Shown here one piece after another: positions 10,601-18,146 of a stretch of 51,503 nt of DNA. The position numbers were made by a program, and so were the translations under genes. Position 1 is the first letter of the stretch. Each line of letters opens with the position of its first letter. The DNA comes from an uncultured Clostridia bacterium (GTDB lineage: Bacteria > Bacillota > Clostridia > TANB77 > CAG-508), in NCBI GenBank assembly GCA_947642355.1, contig CANRSD010000008.1, positions 1 through 51,503 on the forward strand, given 5' to 3'. Under the pieces are notes generated by a model. It ran no database searches. It saw nothing but the letters and a program-made list of their open reading frames with translations, and was not told where the DNA came from.

Positions 10601-12068
10601 TATAACTAATATTGTAAATCCTGAAACTAATACAGAAAAATTAATTACTAAATTAGTAGAAAATATTTTATCAATAAAACCAGTAAGTATTACTGATAAT
10701 TTATTTGATATTGGAGCTGATTCATTAACAGCACTTCGTCTTCAAATAGAATTATTAAATGAAAATATAAATGTACCATATGCTGATATCTTTAAATTTA
10801 ATACTATTAAGGATTTAGCTCTTCGTATAGATTCTAATATTACTACAGAAGTTACTCCTCAAAATAATAATTATGACTATACTGAAATAAACAAAGTAAT
10901 CTCAAAAAATAATATTAATAATATTCAAGATTTAAAATACACACCTATTGAAAATGTTATATTGACAGGAGCTACTGGATTTTTAGGTGCTCATATTTTA
11001 AATGAATTAATGCAAAAGGATATCACTATATACTGTTTAATAAGACGCAATAAAAAAGGTACACCTGGTGAAGAAAGATTAAAAAATAGATTAAATTTCT
11101 ATTTTGGAAATAAATATGATAATGAATTTGGAAAAAAAATCATTGTTATTGAAGCAGATATTTCTGAAGAAAATTTAAAACTTTCAAAATCTAATTATGA
11201 ATTATTAAAAAATAAAACTAAATATATAATTAATTCTGCTGCAAATGTTAAACATTATGGATATTACAGTGATTTTGAAAAAGTAAATGTTAATGGAGTT
11301 AAAAATCTAATTACTTTTGCATTAAAAGAAAATAAAAAGTTTATACAAATTTCTACAACTAGTGTTTCTCGGAAATACTTTAGTAGGAGAAAAATCAAAA
11401 TTAAACAATTTTGACTCTATAGTAAATTATAATGAACAAAAATTATTTGCTCGGTCAATCATTTGAAAGTGTATATACATATAGTAAATTTGAAGCTGAA
11501 AAATTAGTTTTAGAAAATATTATTAATAATAATTTGGATGGATTAATTTTAAGAGTTCGGATATATTACTCCTAGATATTCTGATGGTATTTTTCAAATT
11601 AATAAACTAGAAAATGCTTTATATAATCGTATCCAAACTTTTATAAAACTTGGGTCAATGCCAGAATATTTAAAAGATTTCCCTGTTGAGTTTACTCCTG
11701 TTGACTATTTATCTAAAGCAGTAATTAAATCAATAGAATATTATAATAAATCAATAAATATCTTGCATTTATACAATCCTAATCATATAATAGTAAAAGA
11801 ATTAGTAAATACAATTTTTAAAAATCCATCAATTATTCCAGATGAAGATTTTAAAAAATTATTAAAACAAACTTTAAAAGAACCAAACAAAAGAAATATT
11901 ATTTCTTCAATTATAAATGATATGGATGCAGACTTTAATTTAGTATACTCTTCTGATATTAGACTAAACAATGATTTTACTACAAAATTTTTAGAAAAAA
12001 CTGGATTTAAATGGCCTATAATTGATAGAAAATATATTAAATTAATTTTATATTTATTTGAATTATAA
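4660..12068 (+). CDS. Two-module NRPS with terminal thioester reductase (C-A-T-C-A-T-R), five recoding sites
   Basis: The reconstructed protein is 2467 residues. Domains in order: condensation (1-440, HHIIADG near 131), adenylation 1 (445-940, TSGSTGLPKG near 599), carrier 1 (NLGTDSL near 985), condensation 2 (1040-1465, HHIIADG near 1167), adenylation 2 (1480-1975), carrier 2 (DIGADSL near 2015) and a reductase (2095-2467, GATGFLGAH then YxxxK in YTYSK). This layout matches gut-clostridial NRPSs that release dipeptide aldehydes or pyrazinones. The leading C domain suggests N-acylation of the first residue. My reading of the A2 pocket is D-I-L-Q-L-G-M-V-W, close to the published glycine code; A1 reads D-I-F-Q-I-A-G-I-F and I cannot assign it. 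The frame needs CGGA/CGGT read as glycine at 5458, 9578, 11370, 11452 and 11558. Start: ATG 4660, after GGAG. No phosphopantetheinyl transferase is nearby. Confidence 0.9.
5458..5461 (+). other. CGGA +1 recoding site, Gly267 of the NRPS
   Basis: The context is ATT-CGGA-ACA. It restores the condensation-domain motif VI-G-TPILNRS; condensation domain 2 of the same protein has plain GGA at the matching VGTP glycine. Without recoding, the chain stops seven codons later. Confidence 0.9.
9578..9581 (+). other. CGGA +1 recoding site, Gly1640 of the NRPS
   Basis: The context is ACT-CGGA-AAT. It restores the ATP-binding core motif TSGST-G-NPKG of adenylation domain 2. Adenylation domain 1 has plain GGT at the same position. 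Unshifted reading stops after three codons. Confidence 0.92.
11370..11373 (+). other. CGGA +1 recoding site, Gly2237 of the NRPS reductase
   Basis: The context is TCT-CGGA-AAT. It restores TTSVS-G in the short-chain dehydrogenase-type reductase, right at the catalytic Ser/Thr region. Confidence 0.88.
11452..11455 (+). other. CGGT +1 recoding site, Gly2264 of the NRPS reductase
   Basis: The context is GCT-CGGT-CAA. It restores LFA-G-QSFESVYTYSK, the segment leading into the catalytic YxxxK motif. It lies 26 codons after the previous site. Confidence 0.88.
11558..11561 (+). other. CGGA +1 recoding site, Gly2299 of the NRPS reductase
   Basis: The context is GTT-CGGA-TAT. It restores LRV-G-YITPR, a conserved turn of carrier-protein reductases. 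It is the third site within 192 bases. Confidence 0.88.
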
Positions 12069-12081
12069 TTAATTTTAAAAG

Positions 12082-12117
12082 CAGTTTGGTATTTTAAAAA
12101 TACTAAACTGTTTTAAT
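12082..12117 (+). terminator. Terminator after the NRPS
   Basis: CAGTTTGGTATTTT pairs with AAAATACTAAACTG and is followed by TTTT. It separates the NRPS from the first histidine kinase by only a few bases, so read-through is possible. Confidence 0.65.
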
Positions 12118-12136
12118 TTATATAGGAGGTTTTTAT

Positions 12137-13941
12137 ATGACAAATTTATCTTCTGCAATAGTTCTTATAATTTCTACTATTTTCCTTATTATTATGCAAA
12201 GTTATCTTAAAAAATCAAAATCAAATAAAAAAATAGTAAAATTATTTTCTATAGTTTTTAGTTTAATGATTATATGGGATACTAGTATAGTTTTACAATG
12301 CTTATTAAGTCAAAAATTAAATATTAATCCTATTTATTTTGATTATTTTGCATATATCGGAATAGTATTTTTACCAGTATTTTTATATTTTACATCTCAA
12401 GTTTTTTCAAAACCTAATTTTAAAATAAAAACATATCATATGTTATTATTTTTTATTCCTATTTTATCTCTTTTAATACTATGGACAAATAACTTTCATA
12501 ATTTATTTTATAAAAATTATTCATTATCATTAAATGAAACTGTTTTTGGTCCATTCTTTTACATATACACAATTCATACATATTTATTATTATTAATAAG
12601 TATAGTGATATTATTAAAATACTCTTTAAAACAAAGTAAGAAAATATCTGCTCAAAGTCTATTATTCCTACTTTCAATCACTATACCTGTACTTATAAAC
12701 GTTGCTGGAATATTAAATTTAGTAAAATTAACAATATATGCTACTCCTATCTCATTTACACTTACTATAATCTTATTATTTATAGCAATATTCAAATTTG
12801 ATTTTATGAATGTTAATACAATAGCACTACAAGTAATTGTTAATACATTATCTGATAGTTATTTAGTACTTAATGATGAAAATATGATAGTATCTTGTAA
12901 TAAATCATTTTTAGAAACATTTAAATATAAAAAAGAAACTTTAATAAATAAATCTATTTTTAATATTAATTTAAATAATATTTCAAAAGATGATTTAAAA
13001 TTATTATTAGATTTAGTAAAAACAAACAATTCTAAAACAATTATAGATAAATACTTTGATAAAATAGATAAATATTTTTCTATTGAATTATCCCCAATGC
13101 TAAAAGATAATCTATATGTTGGAACTTTAATATTTTTTAAAGATGTTACTCAAAAAGAACATGACAAATTACAAATAAAAGCAAATCAAGAATTATTAAT
13201 AGAACAAGAACGTTTAGCATCACTTCGGTCAAATGATTGGTGGTATTGCACACAACCTAAAAACTCCTATATTTTCAATATCTGGTGGATTAGAAGGATT
13301 GTCAGATTTAATAAAAGAATATGATGAATCTATAGATGATTCTGAAGTTACCAATGAAGATATGCATGATATTGCAAAAGATATGAATGTATGGATCTCA
13401 AAATTAAAAGAACATATTTCATATATGTCTGAAGTTATAACAACAGTTAAAGGACAAGCTGTTACAATGTCGGAAGAACAAAATATCCTATTTCCTATTA
13501 GTGAATTATTCCAACATATATCAATTTTAATGCAACATGAATTAAAAGAAAAACTAGCAACTCTAAATATTAAAAATGATGTTCCAAATAATATTAAAAT
13601 AAATGGAAATATAAACAGTTTAGTACAAGTAGTAGATAATTTAATTTCAAATGCAATTGAAGCTTATTCAAATACTGAAAAAGAAAAAATCATAAATTTA
13701 TCTGCTAGCTTTGATAAAAATAATCATACTGTTATTATTTCAGTTCAAGACTTTGGATCAGGTCTTCCTGAAAATGTCCAAAATAAATTATTTAAAGAAA
13801 TGATTACAACTAAAGGAAAAGATGGTACTGGACTTCGGACTATTTATGTCAAATTCAAATATTAAAGCTCATTTCAATGGAAGCATAAGTTTTGAAACTA
13901 GTAAAAATGGTACTACATTCTATATAATTATACCAGTTTAA
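12137..13941 (+). CDS. Membrane sensor histidine kinase 1, two recoding sites
   Basis: The reconstructed protein has 600 residues. The N-terminus (5-220) has about seven membrane segments with the WTNNFHNLFY motif of the 7TM histidine-kinase sensor region. A PAS-like domain follows (about 235-345), then the H-box GIAHNLKTP (phospho-acceptor His), N-box NLISNAIEA, G1 DFGSG and G2 GTGLGL. AGGAGG precedes the ATG. The frame breaks twice: in the H-box region at 13226 (Gly364) and in the G2 box at 13836 (Gly567), both CGG codons. The only partner encoded nearby is the REC-HD-GYP protein at 16247. It is 45-50 percent alike by eye to the next kinase, so the two arose by duplication. The ligand is unknown; location next to the NRPS suggests a link to its product or its control. 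Confidence 0.88.
13226..13229 (+). other. CGGT +1 recoding site, Gly364 of histidine kinase 1
   Basis: The context is CTT-CGGT-CAA. It restores LASL-G-QMIGGIAHN leading into the phospho-acceptor histidine. Kinase 2 has plain GGA at this exact residue. Confidence 0.92.
13836..13839 (+). other. CGGA +1 recoding site, Gly567 of histidine kinase 1
   Basis: The context is CTT-CGGA-CTA. It restores the ATP-lid G2 box GTGL-G-LFMSN. The same residue is recoded in kinase 2. Confidence 0.92.
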
Positions 13942-13946
13942 AGTTA

Positions 13947-13988
13947 TAGTAAAAAAGTGTTTTAAAAGATGCTTTTTTACTATATTTT
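13947..13988 (+). terminator. Terminator after histidine kinase 1
   Basis: AGTAAAAAAG pairs with CTTTTTTACT around an AT-rich loop, followed by T-rich sequence. Confidence 0.55.
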
Positions 13989-13998
13989 TATATAATCT

Positions 13999-14044
13999 CT
14001 ATTGACTTATTAATATTTTAAATAGATAATATATTTATATATTA
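13999..14044 (+). promoter_or_regulatory. Promoter region of histidine kinase 2, copy A of a 46-base duplicated promoter
   Basis: TTGACT (14002-14007), 17 bases, GATAAT (14025-14030). The whole 46-base block recurs at 16183-16228 with a single mismatch, implying shared control of this kinase and the REC-HD-GYP gene. Confidence 0.7.
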
Positions 14045-14071
14045 CATAAGAAAAAGGGGAAATTTAAAAAA

Positions 14072-15870
14072 ATGAATACACTATTTTACTCATTTACAAT
14101 TGGTATACTATTATCAATAATTTTAATATTCTTAATATATTTCTTAAAAAAAATCAATAAAACTCAATTACAACAAATTTTTAGTTGCAATATGATTTTA
14201 CTAATTACAACTTGTATTTTTCTTTTTTTACAAATGCAATTATCAAATTCTTTAAATATAGAACCCATATATTTCTCATATTTTTATTATATTGGAATTA
14301 TACTTTTTCCAATTTCTTTACTTTTTACAGTTCTAATATTCACAAATACAAAAATAAAATTTAAGCCTAAACATTTATTTTTATTTATAATTCCCATTAT
14401 TTGTTTACTTGGTTTATGGACAAATAATATAACTCATTTATTTTTTAAAAATTATGATTTAAATTTAAATAATTGTACTTTTGGTCCCTTATTTATATTA
14501 AACGAAATATACTCATACATAATATATATTATTGCTATTATAAAATTAATAAAATATTTAAAAGAACATTCTAAACCATTAAATCTATTTATAATAGGAA
14601 TCTCTTTTCCACTTTTATTAAATTTACTTGGAATATTTAAAATCATAGATTTTACTGTTTATGTTACACCAATAGCACTTTCTATTTCACTTATTTGTTT
14701 TACACTAGCATTATTTAAATATCAATTATTAGATGCACTTCCTATAGCACTAAATAAGATTGTTAACAGAATTTCAGATGGCTACATAGTTTTAAATGAA
14801 AAAAATATAATTACTGATTATAACATTCCATTTTTAGAAATCTTTAAAATAAAAAACAAAAAAATTAATTATATTCATATATTTGATTTAATTTCATTAA
14901 AAAATTTTGATGAAATTACTGAAAATACTATAATAAATGCTATACAGTCTGTTAAAACCTCTAATGAAACTTTAGTTATTGAATTAGAATTTAAAAATAT
15001 ACAAAAATTTTTAAGACTAGAAATAAATAGTATTAGGTCTGACAGTATGTTTATAGGAACTCTTATATTAGTAAAAGATATTACTGAACACCATAAAGAT
15101 TTAGAAACAATAAAGTCAAATCAAAGCATTCTTATAGAAAAAGAGAGATTAGCCTCACTTGGACAAATGATAAGTCGGAGTTGCACATAATTTAAAAACT
15201 CCTATTTTCTCTATAAGTGGTGCTACTGAAGGATTATCCGACTTAATAAATGAATATTCAACCTCTATTACAGATTCATCTGTAACAATAGAAGATCATA
15301 TAGCTATTTCAAAAGATATGATGAATTGGATAGAAAAAATCAAAAATTATACATCATACATGTCAGATATTGTTACTGCTATTCGTGGTCAAGCAGCCTC
15401 TTTTACAGAAAATACATTTGAAACATTTTCAATTAATGATCTTATTAAAAATGTCAATATCCTTATGAAACATGAATTACAACAAGCTTTAGTTACTTTA
15501 AATATATCTTATAATTTAGATAATGAAATAGATTTACATGGAAATATGAATAGTTTAGTACAAATTATAAATAATCTAATTTCAAATTCTATACAATCAT
15601 ATAATGGTGAACCGAACAAAAGCATTGATTTAATTGTAGAAAATACAAAAGATAATGTAATAATTACAATTTCAGATAAAGGATGTGGCATTCCTCCTGA
15701 AATACAGAAAAAATTATTTAAAGAATTTGTATCTACTAAAGGTAAAAATGGAACTGGTATTCGGATTATTTATATCTTATTCAAATTTAAAAACACAATT
15801 TGGTGGAAATATAAGTTTTGAAAGTAATTCAAATGGTACCACATTTTATATATCAATACCAATATCTTGA
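14072..15870 (+). CDS. Membrane sensor histidine kinase 2, two recoding sites
   Basis: The reconstructed protein has 598 residues, a paralogue of the kinase at 12137. It has the same 7TM sensor region with WTNNITHLFF (about 5-220), a PAS-like domain (about 235-350), H-box GVAHNLKTP, N-box NLISNSIQS, G1 DKGCG and G2 GTGIGL. AAGGGG lies upstream of the ATG. It needs CGGA read as glycine at 15176 (Gly369, in the H-box, four residues after the position recoded in kinase 1) and at 15762 (Gly564, G2 box, the same residue as in kinase 1). Without the first event the chain loses its whole kinase core. Its promoter block is shared with the response-regulator gene at 16247, which is the best candidate partner. 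Confidence 0.88.
15176..15179 (+). other. CGGA +1 recoding site, Gly369 of histidine kinase 2
   Basis: The context is AGT-CGGA-GTT. It restores MIS-G-VAHNLKTP around the phospho-acceptor histidine. Kinase 1 has plain GGT here. Unshifted reading stops after two further codons. Confidence 0.92.
15762..15765 (+). other. CGGA +1 recoding site, Gly564 of histidine kinase 2
   Basis: The context is ATT-CGGA-TTA. It restores the G2 box GTGI-G-LFISYS, homologous to the site at 13836 in kinase 1. Confidence 0.92.
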
Positions 15871-15939
15871 CTATAACATATTAAAATGATATATTATTTT
15901 TGTAGATTATTGAAATATCCTGGAAAGGAGTGTAATATT

Positions 15940-16119
15940 ATGAAAGAATATCCTGAAGCATGTGGACGGATTATTGACACTTTTCCGGCTAGAGATTTGG
16001 GGTTGCCAGACAAACCCATTTTAAGAGATGATTTGGGACAATATAGTATGGATTATCCCTATGCTATCAAACTTAGGAAATTACGCTATTCTAACAAACT
16101 TGATACTACTAAAGAATAG
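15940..16119 (+). CDS. 59-residue orphan protein with an in-frame CGG
   Basis: I do not recognise this small, highly charged protein. It has no signal peptide or membrane segment, and contains MKEYPEACGRI at its start and a Tyr/Arg/Lys-rich tail. AAAGGAG lies nine bases before ATG 15940. Codon 10 (15967-15969) is CGG after GGA and must be arginine for this frame; four-base reading would end within about eight codons if the next in-frame CGG is treated likewise. Its bases are less AT-biased than the kinases on either side. It sits between kinase 2 and the REC-HD-GYP gene with its own strong terminator, so it could be a small regulator or antagonist of that circuit. That is inference only. Confidence 0.55.
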   Translation: MKEYPEACGRIIDTFPARDLGLPDKPILRDDLGQYSMDYPYAIKLRKLRYSNKLDTTKE

Positions 16120-16129
16120 GTTATTTCTG

Positions 16130-16179
16130 AAAAAGATAATGGGCTTTCACTTTTGTGAAAGTCCATTATCTTTTTTACA
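16130..16179 (+). terminator. Strong terminator after the 59-residue gene
   Basis: A long stem (AAAAGATAATGGGCTTTCAC with GTGAAAGTCCATTATCTTTT, one G-T pair) with a TTTT loop is followed by a T run. Confidence 0.8.
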
Positions 16180-16182
16180 AAA

Positions 16183-16228
16183 CTATTGACTTATTTATAT
16201 TTTAAATAGATAATATATTTATATATTA
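16183..16228 (+). promoter_or_regulatory. Promoter of the REC-HD-GYP gene, copy B of the 46-base duplicated promoter
   Basis: TTGACT (16186-16191), 17 bases, GATAAT (16209-16214). It is identical to 13999-14044 except for one base. Confidence 0.75.
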
Positions 16229-16246
16229 TAAAAAGAGAGGTATCAT

Positions 16247-17311
16247 ATGCGTCATTCAGAACAAGGAATTGAAAAAAAGCCATATAAAATTATAGCCGTT
16301 GATGATGAATCTGGTATTATTGATTCTTTATCAGTATTTTTAAAACGTTCTGGATATCAATTAACTGGTATTACAAATCCATTAGAAGCTATAGAACGTA
16401 TTAAAAATGAACATTTTGATTTATTATTACTTGACTTCATTATGACACCAATACATGGAGATAAAGTAGTAGAAGAAATTAGAAAATTCAATTCTAATTT
16501 ATACATATTACTACTTACAGGTCATAAAGATTTAGCTCCCCCATTAGAAACAATTAGAAAATTATCTATTCAAGGGTACTGCGAAAAAAGTGATAAATTT
16601 GATCAATTATTACTTTTGATAGAATCAGCTATAAAATCTATTGAACAAATGAATGTTATTAATAAAATAAATGATGAACTTAAGCAATCTAAAGAAGATT
16701 TAGAAAAAGCTTATTTAGAAAGTATTCAAACTTTAAGATATACTGTTGAAGCCAAAGACCAATATACAAGAGGTCATTCAGATAGAGTTTCTGAATTTTC
16801 TATTTTAATTGGAAAATATATGGGACTTTCTGAATCGGATTTAAAAATACTTGAAATTGGTGGACTTTTTCATGATATTGGAAAAATTGGTGTACCTGAT
16901 AGTATACTTCTTAAAGAATCAAAACTTACTGATGATGAATATAGTGAAATAAAAAATCACCCATCAATTGGAAAACACATACTTTCAAATGCTACTATCT
17001 TTCAAGATATGATACCAGTTGTATATCATCATCATGAAAAATATGATGGAACTGGATATCCTGGAAAACTCAAAGGCAATGATATTCCACTTTTTGCAAG
17101 AATTGCATCTATTGCAGATACATTTGATGCTATGACTTCCAAACGTTCATACAGAAATGCACTTCCATTAGAAGTAGTTAGAGCAGAAATTGAGAAATGT
17201 TCTGGTACACAATTTGACCCAGATATTGCAAAAGTATTTTTAGATATTTTAGATAACCATTATGACGAAATACTTGAAATTCAAAATAAAGTAGATAGAG
17301 GTGAAGTATGA
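16247..17311 (+). CDS. Response regulator with HD-GYP cyclic-di-GMP phosphodiesterase domain
   Basis: The 354-residue protein has a receiver domain (about 12-130; acidic pair VDDE and phospho-acceptor Asp in LLLLDFIM), a short coiled linker, then an HD-GYP domain (about 165-345). HD-GYP domains hydrolyse cyclic di-GMP or related dinucleotides using a metal centre; HDIGKIG, the HHHEKYDGTGYP motif and the DTFDAMTSKR stretch are all present, so it should be active. It shares a duplicated promoter with histidine kinase 2 and is the only response regulator in the block, so it probably receives phosphate from one or both kinases. AGAGAGG precedes ATG 16247. The stop overlaps the next ATG (ATGA), giving translational coupling. 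TCGGA at 16836 is out of phase and is read normally. Confidence 0.9.
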   Translation: MRHSEQGIEKKPYKIIAVDDESGIIDSLSVFLKRSGYQLTGITNPLEAIERIKNEHFDLLLLDFIMTPIHGDKVVEEIRKFNSNLYILLLTGHKDLAPPLETIRKLSIQGYCEKSDKFDQLLLLIESAIKSIEQMNVINKINDELKQSKEDLEKAYLESIQTLRYTVEAKDQYTRGHSDRVSEFSILIGKYMGLSESDLKILEIGGLFHDIGKIGVPDSILLKESKLTDDEYSEIKNHPSIGKHILSNATIFQDMIPVVYHHHEKYDGTGYPGKLKGNDIPLFARIASIADTFDAMTSKRSYRNALPLEVVRAEIEKCSGTQFDPDIAKVFLDILDNHYDEILEIQNKVDRGEV

Positions 17312-18087
17312 CTACAAAAGAAATAAAGCAGTCTGCTAAAGCTAAATTAAAGAAAAAATATATAAAATGTTCCTCTACCAGTTTAATTTATTTTATTATA
17401 ATTTTTATATTAAATTATATACTTAACTACATTAATAGCTCTATGCAAAATGAAATTATAAAAATTATTATTCAAGCATTATTTGCAATTATATCTATAT
17501 CTTTAAGTTATAGTATAATTGCAAATATAATAAGTTTAACTGATGATAAAACAAAATCTATAACAAAGTTTATTGATATAACAATTTTAAATATAGGTAA
17601 ATATGCAAAAATCATTATAAATATTTTAATTAATATTTTAATACCACTATTATTATTTATATTTTCTATATTTTACTTACTTGGTACTTTATGGGCATAT
17701 ATAAATAGTTATAATTTTCTATGTTTTTACCAAAATATGTTGCCACTAGCTTGTATTATTATTTGTATATCATTTATAATACTAATATACTTTTTAATTA
17801 AATTTATTATGGTTCCATATATTTATTATAATCATCCAGAAATACCTGTATCTGATATAGCAAAAAACTCAAAAAAAATAATGAAAGGACAAATTTTAAA
17901 TTATTTTATTTTAATTTTATCTTTTTTACCTTGGTTAATTTTATCAAGTATTTTAATATTTATTTTAAATAAATTTGTCCAAATAGAATATTTAATGCCA
18001 ATTGCTATAATATTATACACATTAGTTAAACCATATATTGTAATTAGTACATTAATATTCTATGAAAATTTAGAAAGTGAAACATAA
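17308..18087 (+). CDS. DUF975-type integral membrane protein
   Basis: The 259-residue protein has a charged N-terminus (TTKEIKQSAKAKLKKKY) and about six membrane segments. The patterns of the DUF975 family are visible: NSKKIMKGQ before a long segment, then the LSFLPWLILSS stretch and a terminal FYENL. The function of the family is unknown. Its start codon overlaps the stop of the HD-GYP gene by four bases, so the two are co-translated. That coupling suggests it is an output or localisation partner, which is inference. Confidence 0.7.
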   Translation: MTTKEIKQSAKAKLKKKYIKCSSTSLIYFIIIFILNYILNYINSSMQNEIIKIIIQALFAIISISLSYSIIANIISLTDDKTKSITKFIDITILNIGKYAKIIINILINILIPLLLFIFSIFYLLGTLWAYINSYNFLCFYQNMLPLACIIICISFIILIYFLIKFIMVPYIYYNHPEIPVSDIAKNSKKIMKGQILNYFILILSFLPWLILSSILIFILNKFVQIEYLMPIAIILYTLVKPYIVISTLIFYENLESET

Positions 18088-18095
18088 TTTTTTCT

Positions 18096-18146
18096 ATAAA
18101 AATAAAATACAAAAAGCCTTATATGACTTTTTGTATTTTATTTTTA
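18096..18146. terminator. Bidirectional terminator between DUF975 gene and tex
   Basis: A long AT-rich inverted repeat (AAAAATAAAATACAAAAAG with CTTTTTGTATTTTATTTTT) lies between two convergent genes. Confidence 0.75.

Noticed and set aside
4660-12068. The NRPS as a decayed pseudogene with five frameshifts
   Set aside because: All five breaks are the same CGGW event before a conserved glycine; there is no premature stop, deletion or other indel, and every domain motif is intact.
15940-16119. The 59-residue gene as a secreted pheromone precursor
   Set aside because: It has no signal peptide, membrane segment or double-glycine leader.
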